Assembly: GCF_964355755.1 (NCBI RefSeq)
Contig: NC_092670.1
Coordinates: forward strand, 1,451,001 to 1,515,000
Length of the DNA stretch: 64,000 bases
Source: Antedon mediterranea
Taxonomy: Eukaryota; Echinodermata; Crinoidea; Comatulida; Antedonidae
Direction of reading: 5' to 3'
The first letter of the stretch is position 1. Each line of letters begins with the position of its first letter. The notes below the pieces were generated by a model. It had not been told where the DNA came from. It saw nothing but the letters and a program-made list of their open reading frames with translations, and searched no databases. Both the position numbers and the translations under genes were made by a program. Shown one piece after another: positions 1-12,500 of this stretch.

Positions 1-513
1 ATTAGTAGCCTCTTTAATAATAAGTGCCTCGTTTTCTCTTTCCTTCCGGTATAGATTGAAACCAACTGACGTCAGCTTATTTGAAGCAGTCGTTTAGTTT
101 GATTGGCTAGCACTAGTCTTGCTTTTTAAATTTTGTTGCAATTTGATGTGTTTAATTCATTCTAAATATAGATATTTTGATAATTTGATGTTTCGATCTA
201 GTTATTGTCAAGAATCTGATAAGCATAACTAATCCTGTTTATTATATACACATTTAGTGTTACCAAACGCATGAACATAGTTGCATTAATCAATGACTCA
301 TCTCAGCTCCAGCTGCCGATTTGCAAAAATGTTATTGTCTAAAAAATGTCTTATGTTTTCATAGCATTGTATCCTAATTCTGAGAATAATTGTGTACCAT
401 TGTAAATGTTTGCCTAACGTAATCCCAATCATAACAACATTCATTGTCAATATAAAAATGTGAACAATCTCCAATAATAATGTTGCACGTGCACTACGAA
501 TTTGCATAGACAT
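1..513 (-). promoter_or_regulatory. Lectin-type upstream block, copy 1
   Basis: This block lies 3' of lectin A and is homologous to the block directly upstream of the lectin A start (8440-8733). Shared parts are a pyrimidine-rich stretch near 33-48, the palindrome TGACGTCA at 67-74 followed by gcttat, and a conserved piece at about 300-500 that aligns with 8530-8733. By position it should be the 5' flank of another lectin gene lying before base 1 on the minus strand; that is inference. The open frame at 298-513 is not convincing as a protein, because the frame matching the other copy is interrupted by stops. Confidence 0.4.
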
Positions 514-656
514 ACTGTAAATATATTAAATCTTTTAACCTTTCATTAACGTTTTTCTTTACATCAATACATTTTAGATAATCATAATTTCATTGGTATT
601 ATTTTCTTCAATTTTGATTAAAATATCCTAAACATTATTACAATTCCTATAAATCA

Positions 657-662
657 TTTATT
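657..662 (-). terminator. Poly(A) signal of lectin A
   Basis: AATAAA on the minus strand, about 37 bases after the TAA stop of lectin A (699-701). It is the first canonical hexamer after the stop. Confidence 0.5.
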
Positions 663-698
663 AAATTTACGAGTAATGCGAAAGCCTATTTAGATGTT

Positions 699-3600
699 TT
701 ACAAGAGGAGCGTTGTTGGAGTTTCATCAAACACCTTATTGACTTCCATTTCCATAGGAATCGATGATTCTTTTTCATTTGTATAGTTGTAATACTTGTG
801 ATTTTGTCTAAAAGAAAAAAAAAATACGGAGTTAAATGGATAAAACAAAATTACCGAAAATAATGGCTAGGCCTACTGTTCTTTTTTTAAACCACAATAT
901 CACGTAATACTCGCGTGTTTCAAAACGAGTGTAAGGAAATTAAACTTTCCAGTAAACAGTTAGGACTTTTGAACTAGTAATAAATATAATAGCATTACAC
1001 TGTGACTACATTAGAAGTTGTCACACAAAAAAAAGACGAAATGAAGTTTACATAGTTACTGTTTACTAACAATATACTTATAGTTACCTTACAAGTTTGA
1101 TGATTATACCAATCAGAATTAGAACTGTAATTGCTAGGCCTACCACTGCCACTGCCAAAGAAACTTGGTCATTTAAATTCTCAATTGTACCTGTAAAAAT
1201 AATGTAGATACAATGTCTTGATGTAAAAATCAATGTTTTGTAAGAAATGTGTGAGGTTTACTCCCTTCTTATGCTTGGTTCCCACTAGAAACGCAACGCA
1301 AGGACGTAACGCAACGTAGGGGATTTGACCAATCTCAAACGATGGATTATTCGACTGTCGCTTGTCATTGGTCAACACGCTTGCGTTGCGTTTACGTCCT
1401 TGCGTTGCGTCTCTAGTGGGAACCAAGCTTAAGAAAACAAGATCTTGTCTCCTCATAACTTAACAAGGTTCTCTAATACACTAATCTGTTAAAGCACATT
1501 TTTATACTACACAATCATTTTGTTACCTTTGTTGCTTGATTGTGCTTCGGCTTCTCTGTCGTTGTTTTCTGTAATGTTGACACCTAATATCAAAATGAAC
1601 AAATATAAGTTTGGTAATATAAAATACTATATGGCAATTTAAATTATGGCAGCATTACCTAAAATAATCTTAGCAGAGAAACAAATTTCACGTTAAAAGG
1701 CAATATGGGGCCTCATGTTCATTTAATTTTTTTATTTTGATAACTTGGACATAAAGAGTTGTATTTATAGCCTACCAGTGTTATTTCTTGTTTCACATTT
1801 CAATCCACTAAATCCTTCTGTACAAATACAATACAAAAATCCATCGTCTGTTGTTTTAATTTTCCCGCCATTTTGGCACTGGTTGTCTGTAACAACAAAG
1901 TCAAAAGAATGTTAAAAGATTTATAGTACGTTTCTATATAGTAGTGGATTTCTTTAAACAATATTTTCCTATCAAGAAGGCTGGTTATCGTCTCAAGAAA
2001 ATAATTCAGACAATAAAAATGTCTTGAAGCACTACCACTGTCAAATAACCTTAGTCATTTGAATTCTCAATTGCACCTGTAAGAAAAATAATGTAGATAC
2101 AATGTCTTGATGTAAAAATCAATGTTTATAAAATAGTAATGAAATGAGGCGTAAGCCTACTCCATTCTAAGAAAACCACGTAACGTCAAATGGCGATATT
2201 GGGCCTGATGTTGTTTTTTCATTTTGGTACCTGGACATAAATTTTTTTATAGCTTTATAGCCTACCGGTGCTATTTCTTATTTCACATGTCAATCCACTA
2301 AATCCTTCTGTACAAATGCAAGACAACAATCCATCGTCTGATGTTTCAATTTTTCCGCCATTTCGGCACTGGTTGTCTGTAACAACAAAGTCGAATGAAT
2401 TTTAAAAGATTAGTACGTTTCTATAAGTAATGGATTTCTTTAAGTATTTGTCAGACAATAAAGATTTCTTGAAGCTAGATTAAACTAGAGTTATGATGAA
2501 TATCTTATGTGATATTTAGAATGCGATGACTTTAAATCCTTACAGTCTCCTCAGAGTGACCTTAACAGTCTTCTCGGAGTGACCTTAACAGTCTTCTCAG
2601 AGTGACCTTTCACTGTAGGTGATAAACAATGTGTATTTCTATCGTTGAGAGCAATAGAAAGCCATACAAATATATGGATTAGTTTCTAACCGCCATAATT
2701 CTTCATTGCATCGTTTTACGTATGACCAAACTTGATAATACTTACTTGTACTTGACACTGTTATTTTGAATGAACACGCATTAGAACGTCCAACCATATC
2801 CGTAGCCGTGTACTCGACATTGATTGTTGTTCCTAAAACTCCATTTGGTATTTCAATGAATTCACCGGGTGAAAAAGAGCTACTAGTTGTACTGGCGAAA
2901 CAAGATGAATCGTCTGTCCACACGGGAGGTTGCCAAAACACATTTACTCTTCTTTCATTTGGTTTTGTTAGAAGATGTATATCTTGTGGACATGTTGACC
3001 CGTATGAAGGTGGTTCCCGGTCTTCAAAATTACCTAAATAAAACGGATCAGAGAATGTACCTTACGGGTTATTTAGGAAATATTTTGTTGTTGAATGTTG
3101 ATGAATTTTGAATGTAGAGATTAGCCAACCAAAAGACAAAGATAATTGCCAGGAAAGCAGTGTGTTATCTTGAAGTAGACTAGCTATTGCCAGTAGTGAC
3201 AATGGCAGGACAGGTAGTAGTAACAGTTGATATCTTACTTATTTCACACACATAAGATCTTCGTATGTTGCAAGGGCTATCATTCCAATTGTCTGAATTC
3301 GTAGAATCAAGCTCTACACAGTCTTCACCGTTTCCATAATTATTTGGTTCACCGTAACCAAAATCTGTAAAAACAGAAAGGATTAAGCTAAAAAAATAAA
3401 TCATTTAGCTAAATAGGATATAATGTACACCCACCCTATTACTTACTATAGGAGCATACCAAATGTTCCCTGTAGGCCTAAATCTTAAAGATGAATAATA
3501 TTGAATATACCACATTTATATAGCGCCCTCTTTAAGACTAAACTAGTTGTGGGACAACGTTGATATTGTCATCCAGTAAAAATATGTTTATAAATAAATA

Positions 3601-6600
3601 CATAAATAAATAAAAATAAAAAGTTAAAGGCATTTTACGTAAAGCTTACCAGACAGAATAATTGAATAATTTTGTTGATAATTTGATCTGAACTTTTTTT
3701 TTCTTTAATGGATGTTTACACCTATAGTGTGCGAACCTTATACCAAATATAAATGCTGGTATTTTTCTTTCGAAATTAAGCCATAATACGTTCACAAAAA
3801 TGTAATATTTCTTTCTAACCAGGATAGCGGCTGATATTTCTTATGTATATGTGACTTCGTATGTTAGAAGTTATTACGTTCGTTTAAACGGCATATACGT
3901 ACTTTTATATTGACTGCATTCTGTCGAAACCCATGTAAAGTCGGCCTCGCTCCCCATATCTGATAAGCCTATCCATACATCGCCAGTTGCAGGACTGTTG
4001 GCGTAAAGAAAGTCATTTTCTTCTTGATTTCTGACCACCACCAAGTCTGCACCTAGTGCTTTACAGTTGGCTCTAGCGTCTGACCAGGTCATTTTTGTTG
4101 TTTGAAATTTGTAACAGCTTTCTTGAAATGGTAACCACCCTTCTTGACAGGGAAGAACTGCAATGATCGAAGAAAACAACTTATTACATTCCAGTTTATA
4201 TTTTCTACTACGCAAATTAAATAGCCATCGTAAAGAACATTACCTCACTCAGCCTTTTTTAGTAATCGGAACTGAAATTATATAAAATCGGTTCAGTAAT
4301 TTTAAGACAAATAAATATTTTAATATATTAAAATCAACAGATAATCCAACACTGTACTTATTTGTGGTTAGTGATGGCTATATAGTAAGAGCTTTGCCGT
4401 AGTTTATTATTTTAGTATAGCGCCCCTATAGAATTAAAATGTACCACCTAACCTTTGATCCTAAAAAACACAATGAAGACCTTGTATAATAAAATACAAT
4501 GTGAAGACAAGGCTGTAGTGTTTAAGAAATGTTTACCCTACTGACCCAATGTGACCTTTTACCCCAAGTTGCGAATAGCACATTAGTGGAAGGTAGTACC
4601 AGTCATAGCCTACTGACCGTAGGCCCAGTTGTCGTTTGGAACTAGTATCATATTAAAATGTTGCCAGTAAGAAAACAGAAACTAGCTCTGGGTAAAGAAG
4701 AACTGTAAAGAACAAGGCCATATAGATGGCTGCAGTCGCGTGCTTAGTGTTTACCGACCGACCGACCAACTGACCGAAATGACTGAACATGTTTAAAAAT
4801 GTTGAAATGTTTTAAAACAGTTATATTTTTTTAATTTACACGTGCGTAGCCTGTCACTTTTGACGTGCTCGTATAACGTAATTTCGAGTTGAAAAGTAAG
4901 TCAAGAAAACAGAAATCGGGCAAAAAGAGTGCGCAATAACAATTAACGCGCAGTGCGTGCGCAAAAATCTGCGCACTCATGGCAATTTTGTAAACGCTTA
5001 AAATTGCCTGAAACGTACTCTTATTTCATCGAAAATAAATTTTGAAAATTTTAAGCGCGCGTACGCATGCGTTACATGCGCTACGCACGTAATTGTATTG
5101 CCATATGATGATTTATGCCCTGAAATTTGTGAGTAACAAATTTTATTTAATTGTGATTCATGGTTGTGAAGATATGATTACAAACGTGATTTCGTTAAAT
5201 CGTGCGTAGACCGCGTAATTTTTTATTGCGCACCGTAAAAACATAACCACATCGATTCCTGGCCATAAAGAATATACTCTGAAAAATTGACTTAGTTAGA
5301 TTAAACTGATATCAAGATAAAACGCATAGTGATACCGGACCGACAGACCGACAGACCGACCGACATAGTGAACTATAGAGTCGCTTCCACGCGACTAAAA
5401 ACCTAAAGATGAACAGTAGTAAAACATAACACAGCTCTGGGTAAAGAAGAACTGTAAGAACAGGACCAATCTCGTCAGTTACAGCTGACGCGGTAAAGAA
5501 AGGGAACTGACCAAAGTCAATGCATGATGAACAAATGAAAAAAGACTAAACATTTTTCGACCCTTCTCACTAAAAGTCAATATATACTTGTTATATTCTA
5601 CGATTGTCTGATGTGAATAGTTATATTCCGGTACCGGCATTTTGCCAGCACCAAGTACGAAAAGGTCTAACAGGTACCAACAAGCATTTATTGTCTTTTT
5701 CCTTCCGTCTTTCTGTAGGCCGCGATTGAAAACTACTGACGTCAGCTTATCAGTACAATCTTATTTTCCATTGTATTGTATTCCATGTTTCTATCTTATA
5801 ACTAGTTTCTTTAAATAGATCTTTCTGATCTGTTTCCTCTATCGTTTTATCTTTCCCTTTTTGCTTATTAGTGCTTATCATTTTCTATATTTATCTTAAT
5901 CTGAGGGTTTTTTTTTTCCTTTTTCTGTACTGTACATTCTATTATTTTAATAAACCAATAAAGTACTGTAGCAAATTCTTTGTTGACGACGATAACTGTA
6001 TTTGTTTAAAAAAAAATCTTCTAAACTTTGTTAAATTTAATAAAGTTACTGCAACACCTTTATGAATATAACTAATATGCATTCATTTCTTAGTTTCGTA
6101 AATAGAGCCCATACATCTATGGACAGATTTGTATTTTCTTACCGACGCCATTTTGTTTTCCACATGTAAAGCCGCTAAATCCATCAGGACAAGTGCAAGA
6201 AAATGATCCATCTTCTGATACTTCAATAATCCCACCATTTTGGCACTGATACGATTCTTTTCCTGTAACAATGAATAGAATATTAAAGTTAGTACGTAAT
6301 TGCTAATATTTGGTCACGAGGTAGATATGAAGAGAAGACCAAGAACAATTCATACAAATTGATAACTCTCTCATGAATCCTCATCTCCTGATTATGCCAA
6401 AATCAACCTAAATACCTAAATAATAATGTATACGAATGCCTTGTATCCTTATGAGTGACGTCTTAGCACCACAAATGCCATCTTGTAATCTGAGTAACGT
6501 GTCTATAGTAAAGTTTCTATAGTAAAGTTTCTATAGCTTCGTTTCAATGGCTTTCCAGAATTACTCCAAATGTATGTGCAAATGAGCGTTACTACTTTGC

Positions 6601-8392
6601 AGAAATTTATTTTTTATTTATTATTTCTGAACCCTTTTTTGATTGTTTATTTTAAGATGTGTAAAACTACTAACTGTTTACTGTTATATTTATTGAACAC
6701 GTGTTCGAACGTCCAACCATATCCGTAGCCGTGTACTCAACATTGAATGTTTTTTCTAAAACTCCAATTGGTATTTCAATTTCTTCACCAGGAGAATGAG
6801 AGTTAGTGGTACTGGAGAAACAAGAGGAATCATCTGTCCACACTGGAGGTTGCCAAAACACAGTTAGTCTTCTTTCATTTGATGTAGTGGAAATATGGAT
6901 TTCGTGTGGACAGGTTGACCCGTAAGACGGTGGTTCACGGTCTTCAAAATGACCTAAAATTAGTAAAAAGTAAGGTAAGGATCTTGTTGTTGAACTGTTA
7001 ATAAAAATAGTCATCAGATATATTATTTATATTGTATTGATAACTTAAAAATGAAGTAATTATTTTGTCAAATATAGTTATTACAGTGTAAAATATAAAG
7101 GTTGATGGTTGGAATAATATAAATCTGATAATTCTATACTGAGTAGTAAGTTAGCTAAGAACTGCGCTTACTTATTTCACACACATAAGCGACGCTTCGA
7201 TTGCAAGATATATCATTCCATTTACTGGATCCTTTAAAACCAAGTTCTACACAGTCTTCATCATATCCAGCATTATTTGGTTCACCAAAACCGAAATCTG
7301 TTAAAAAATATCATGGATCATTTTAAATCATGGCTCCATGATTTAACCAAATATTGTATCAAATTAAAAGTACAAACAAGGTAAAATGTTTTGACCATAG
7401 GGGTTTCTTAAGTGATAAAAAATAGGGCAAACAAAACAAGTGTATAGCAATTTACCTATGGAGACAAAAGATAAACGTAGTTACGTAACAAATGTTAGCA
7501 TAAGAACACATAAGAAAATACGCATGCGCATACATTATATATATATATATTCTGACGCTTTTGTAAGAATTTCTTAGTGGACCAAAACTATTGACACTCC
7601 ACTGGAAGAATGACTAAATAAATATAATCTTTAAACAATTACGTGCTTTCATATTGACTGCATTCTGTAGTGGGGACCCATGTAAAGTCAGTCTCACTCT
7701 CCACATCCGATATGCCTAGCCATAGCTTTCCACCCACAGGAATGTTAGCGTAAAGAAAGTCATTTTCTTCTTGGTTCCTGACCACCACCAAGTCTGCACC
7801 TAGGGCCAAACAGTTTGACCTAGCCTCTGACCAAGACATATTTGATGTCTGAAATTGATAACAACTTTCTTGAAACGATAACCATCCAACTTGACAGGAA
7901 AATACTGTAATAATTAAATAGTTTTAGAAAGAAAAAAAGACGCATTATAAGGCTTTATATTATAATGTACTTCAGTTCTGATACGTCCGTACGCCTACGT
8001 GACAAAAAACACAAATACAGTAGTTTATTTGATTTAGTGTACACCTGTATTTGATTGTATCCGGAGCTTTTTTCCTACGCCAGTGCATAGACAATTTCAG
8101 AGAGAAAGCTCATGGAATGTTTATCATAATTATAGCGCACGTCCAGAGTACCAAAAACTTGTGTGCTCAGCGTGCCAACGCAGAACTAGCTTGTACGTTC
8201 ATTCACCGGATGAGTATATATTACAAATTGTTTCAGACGTTTTTACACTTTTGTACTATAATATACGTAAATTGAACTAGAATAAATACGGTCGTAATAA
8301 TAAATAAATAACAGGTCCAATAATAGTGTCTTCTACCTACCTGTAGCGATTGTGTATGTAAACAAGAACACTATGTGTGTAGATGTGGCCAT
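699..8392 (-). CDS. Lectin A: transmembrane C-type lectin with CTLD-HYR-EGF repeats
   Basis: Predicted 659-aa type I membrane protein. Coding exons: signal peptide 8341-8392; CTLD1 7647-7904 and 7172-7297; HYR1 6675-6953; EGF1 6143-6262; CTLD2 3903-4157 and 3239-3364; HYR2 2746-3033; EGF2 2266-2376; EGF3 1776-1886; linker 1527-1568; TM 1088-1190; tail 699-807. The lengths sum to 1,980 bases and internal junctions are phase 1 up to the TM exon (phase 2 out). Both CTLDs are long-form with a WIGL-type motif, EPN and WND, the known signature of Ca2+-dependent mannose-type binding. The HYR domains contain VWTDDSS and YTATDMVGRS. EGF exons carry six Cys each. The tail is short, with YYNY and a C-terminal ETPTTLLL. 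The CTLD1 first-half donor must be GC (7646-7645). The role, a surface carbohydrate receptor perhaps in immunity, is inferred. Less likely, 6143-8392 and 699-4157 are separate genes. Confidence 0.8.
1271..1432. mobile_element. Small TIR element (MITE) in lectin A intron
   Basis: The ends are inverted copies of roughly 35-40 bases containing ttcccactagagacgcaacg and aaggacgtaa. Nothing coding lies inside. It sits in the intron between the TM and linker exons. A degraded relative lies at 47250-47335. Confidence 0.75.
2032..2130 (-). pseudogene. Relic duplicate of the lectin A TM exon edge
   Basis: This stretch matches 1141-1240, covering the 5' part of the TM exon, its acceptor and adjacent intron. 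Only the start of the exon is copied and the hydrophobic segment is missing. It lies between EGF2 and EGF3, showing that the EGF duplication carried along downstream sequence. Confidence 0.7.
4734..5396. mobile_element. TIR element family 1, copy 1
   Basis: A 660-bp non-coding element bounded by inverted agtcgcgtg-type ends and simple arrays of gaccgacc/gacagacc. The interior is very similar to 15303-16096 in opposite orientation, including runs of alternating purine-pyrimidine such as gcgcgcgtacgcatgcg. It lies in the lectin A intron between EGF1 and CTLD2. A 35-bp direct repeat flanks it at a small distance (4684-4719 and 5433-5467), perhaps from an older insertion or duplication. Confidence 0.75.
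5640..5800 (-). promoter_or_regulatory. Relic lectin upstream block inside lectin A
   Basis: Similar to 8440-8560 upstream of the lectin A start: pyrimidine stretch, TGACGTCA at 5737-5744 followed by gcttat, then a ttgtattccatgtt-like stretch. It is now inside the intron between EGF1 and CTLD2. The simplest reading is that it was the promoter of a once separate downstream lectin unit. No intact signal-peptide exon follows it before 4157. Confidence 0.45.
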
Positions 8393-8733
8393 GGTGATAT
8401 CCAAAGTGTGACTACTTGTCCTCATGTACATTTCGGTATTAGGCGATAAGCACCACCACCAAAGCCTTATTGTCTTTTTCCTTCCTACTTAGATTGCAAA
8501 AAATGACATCAGCTTATTTGATACAGTAAATCTTTTATGTTTTCGTAGCATTATATTCCATGTTGTCGACATTTCTTGGAATTGTGCATCATGTTAAATG
8601 TTGGCCTAATAAAACCCCAATCAGGACAACTTTCATTATTAATGTGGAGTCCACGTCTATGTATACAATGTGATCTATCTCCATAATACAGTAAAGTTAG
8701 AATTACAATTTTAGAAAGAAACGACACATTCAT
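8393..8733 (-). promoter_or_regulatory. Lectin A 5' flank with conserved block
   Basis: The region immediately upstream of the lectin A ATG (8392). It holds a TGACATCA motif at 8504-8511, a pyrimidine tract and a 200-bp stretch conserved in 300-513. The stretch also contains a 60-codon minus-strand ORF (8551-8733) with a hydrophobic start and three Cys. The matching frame in the other copy is interrupted, so promoter conservation is preferred over a peptide gene. No TATA box was identified with certainty. Confidence 0.4.
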
Positions 8734-9311
8734 TCACATTCTATTTACATTTACTATATTAGTATTTTTGACAAAATATATATATATTTCACTAAACACA
8801 TATACTAGTAGGCCATGGTCTTCGGAAATTACTCCATTCGACTGTTTTGCGCAAAGTCGCCGCGCCTAGTACTATTAGTTTTAATTATCGCATATTTACA
8901 TATTATTAGCATTATTGTGGCTACTGATTCAACCGTATACAGGTCTAGTATTCAAATGTTATTCAACAACATTATTATCTAATTCATTTAGTTTAATTAA
9001 TTAGTTTAACTTTCATTGAAAAAAAAATTATACGTTTTATATACTTGAAGTTGATTAATGGACCTAATTCGGTATATTATTGGTATGTTTCTGGTAATAC
9101 AACTATTGCATTGTATGTACAATCAGTATACAATGCGAAAGAACTTTGAATGTGTACCCATGTATTTACTAAACTAATTTGTCAAAGGGAATTATAATAA
9201 TCATAAATTCAATATATAAAACGTGCTTTACGATCCCGTCGTACACATATCTAATTGGTTAATATTGTTTTTAGTTATTGTACACTAGCTTAATCTATTA
9301 TAGTTATTATT
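8734..9311. other. Intergenic, lectin B to lectin A
   Basis: AT-rich spacer between the end of lectin B and the upstream block of lectin A. No gene or recognisable repeat was seen apart from short TA runs. Confidence 0.5.
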
Positions 9312-9549
9312 GTAGCATTTTGCAATGCACCTCTAATCGTCGCTAAAGTGAAGACTTTCTCTACCAGGCGGTTATCACATAGACAGGAATGTAGCATTTT
9401 GCAATGCACCTCTAATCGTCGCTAAAGTGAAGACTTTCTCTACTACTCGGTTATCACATAGACAGGAATGTAGCATTTTGCAATGCACCTCTAGTCATCG
9501 CTAAAGTGAAGACTTTCTCTACTACGCGGTTATCACATAGACAGGAATG
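9312..9549. repeat. Three 79-bp tandem repeats at the lectin B 3' end
   Basis: Copies start at 9312, 9391 and 9470 with few differences. The copy nearest the gene contains the last codons and TGA stop of lectin B, so the array triplicates the stop-proximal sequence and 3' UTR. Confidence 0.9.
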
Positions 9550-12500
9550 TTGTAGGTGTTTCATACAGCCCATTATCTTCCTTCACGTGCATAGAAACCG
9601 AAGACTTCTCTTCATTGCTACGGTTTCGTCTAAAAAATAAAGAAAATAAAAAGATAACTGCACAGTGTTCAATTTAAAAAATGGATTATATTCAGTCTCT
9701 TTAATTCTGCCTTCTTTCTCAAATGTCGTGATAACTTCTAATTGTTCAAATTGGAGGTCTATAATATTAGTACAGTTTCCATATTGATGATAACAGTTAA
9801 ATCAAATGTTAAGGTTTAGCGTATACTACGCGGACGGTCCCTGGTAATATTAGGTAGAAGTGCTACTAGCTATGTAGTATTTAACTACGCGTACGGTCCC
9901 TGGTAATATTAGGTAGAAGTGCTACTAGCTATGTAGTATTTAAAGATGTATTGTCCCCCTGAAAAATAATTTTTTGGTTGAATATACCATTTTAATGTCA
10001 CATAATAGTTAATCACTTCGACCAAAATGTATTTACCTGAAAAAAAATGTAATTTAAAGCAAAAAATTGTCAAATTGGCTGCCAGCCAATGGATTTTTGG
10101 TTGAATTAACCATTTATTATGTTATTTTATAAGTGAAAACATCATTTTTTTTTTCTATGGAAGTGATTAACTCGATTAAAACTACAAAATATCTATTTAA
10201 AGTCTGATTTAATTAATCTTCAATTTTCATGTTTTTGGAGGACAATACATCTTTAACTTTATAAGAATTGAATATTTACCTTGCAAGTTTGATGATTATA
10301 CCTATCAGGATTAGAACTGTAATTACTAGGCATACCACAAACACTGTCAAGTGAACTTGGCCATTTGAATCTTCAATAGTTACTTAAAGAAATTAGGATA
10401 AATCAATGAATAAAAACATTTTCACAACATTTATTTTGGTACTTTTTCAGTAAATCTACAGTTTAAAATGAGTTTCCTCTAATTGAAAATAATACTATTT
10501 TGAGAAAAAAAAAAATTCAAAATTGTAACTCTCCGTATGATGAATTGCACGTTTAATCAAGAATTTAGTTTTCTAAAATTAAGTATTGTTTTCCTGACGT
10601 GTCAAATGAAAAGAAAAAACTCCCATTGACCACCTACAATTTTTACAGTGCTTTTTGTAACACACACAAAAAACCCATTGGCGTTATTATTCTTTCAATA
10701 TCCCCCACCCCACACACAACAAAAACGTAGGGTCGGAATTCTTCCCTCGCTAATTTGTTCTTGCATATATTGTTGAGAATTTATAATAGTAAATTCTTAT
10801 GATTATACACAATTTTAAACTTTAAAATGCAAATTGTAGTAGTACGCGTGGAAAATGTTATATTCACGAGACTTGTGGTTGAAAGTGATATTCACACTTT
10901 GTTTCAGTTTGTTTTAGTAATTGAACTTCTCCATGCACTATAGTTTTGCAGTCCGCCAATTAATAAGAATAAAATAAAATAATCCATCTATCTATCACCA
11001 TTTTTGGGACTGCTACGAGTCTATGTCTGTCGAAAGAAATCAAGAAGAATACCGTGTACAATTAGTACTTGTAAACAATTATACTAACTTGTCACTGTTA
11101 TATTGAATGAACATTTAATTATACTAACTTGCTACTGTTATTTTAAACGAGCATGTGTTCGAACGTCCAACCATATCCGTAGCTGTGTACTCCACATTTA
11201 TTGTTTTTTCTAAAACTCCATTTGGTATTTCAATTACTTCACCAGGAGAATGAGAGTTAGTGGTACTGGAGAAACAAAAGGAATCGTCTGTCCACACTGG
11301 AGGTTGCCAAAACACATTTACTCTTCTTTCATTTGGTTTGGTGAGAATATAGATATCGTCTGGACAGGTTGACCCGTATGAAGGTGGCTCTCGGTCCTCG
11401 AAATTACCTAAAATTTATAAAAAGGTAAGCTAATTATTGTTTTGTTTTTTTATCAGATTATGTATGTTAATCGCGTGAAAATAATGTTAAAACTGCTCAT
11501 ATGGATGGAGTTTGCGTAAGTTGATGGTTAAAAAAAAAAGAATTTTGCATACCGGTAAAGACGTACGCGCCTATATATTCATTATATTACCGGTAGGACC
11601 GTGTAGTTGAGTTTACCCATGTTTAAATGTTATAAAATACTGTAAACATGCAGCTGCAGCATGAGTTATTTATACATACAGCATACGACAGCCACCTATT
11701 TTATTTCGTTTTCTCTGAAATAGTTTGTTTAATGAATGGCTAAAAGGATGAACAAAAGATAAGGGGGTTATTTCGTGGGCCAAGGATTGAGAACTTCCAA
11801 TATACAAATCTTCGAAGCAGTTTATCTGTTCTTACTTATTTCACACACATAAGCTTTTGTCAAGTCACAATGTTCATCATTCCATTTGTCTGATTGTGAG
11901 TTATCAAGTTCTACACAATCTTCCTCTTTGTTTCCAGCATTATTTGGTTCACATGGACCAAAATCTAAATTAAAAAAAACAGCTAAATCAATCATTCATA
12001 TCATTTATTTTCCTTATTATACAAAAAAAACAAGTTTATCAGAACGTTGAGATTTTAAAAAAATAGTATAAAATTGAAGGAGACCTTTATAGGACAAAAT
12101 GTCACTTAAGCTAAGGCCATTGGTGAAACACAGGGCTTTTGAATGGCTATAAATAAAACAAAATAGTAAAAGAAAGGGGGAAAGTAAAGATAAATGACAG
12201 GATGTCATCAATGATATGAAAACAATCGAGATTTATAACATTGGAAACGGAAAGTAATGAATGCAAGCAATCAATAGAGCTTCAATAGATTAGTCGCCAT
12301 AAACCGAGACCAGAGTAGATTTAAGATTATGTTTAAAACTAGAAATTGAAAATTTTGATGAAATGGTTTTAAAGAGGGAATCCCATAATTTTGGGTCTGT
12401 ATATAAAATATGATGTTGAGAAGATAAATTGCGTTTATAGTAATATTGTGTGCATGCTCTTAACAAGCTTGTCACCTGTACTGCTAATACTAATCTAGGT

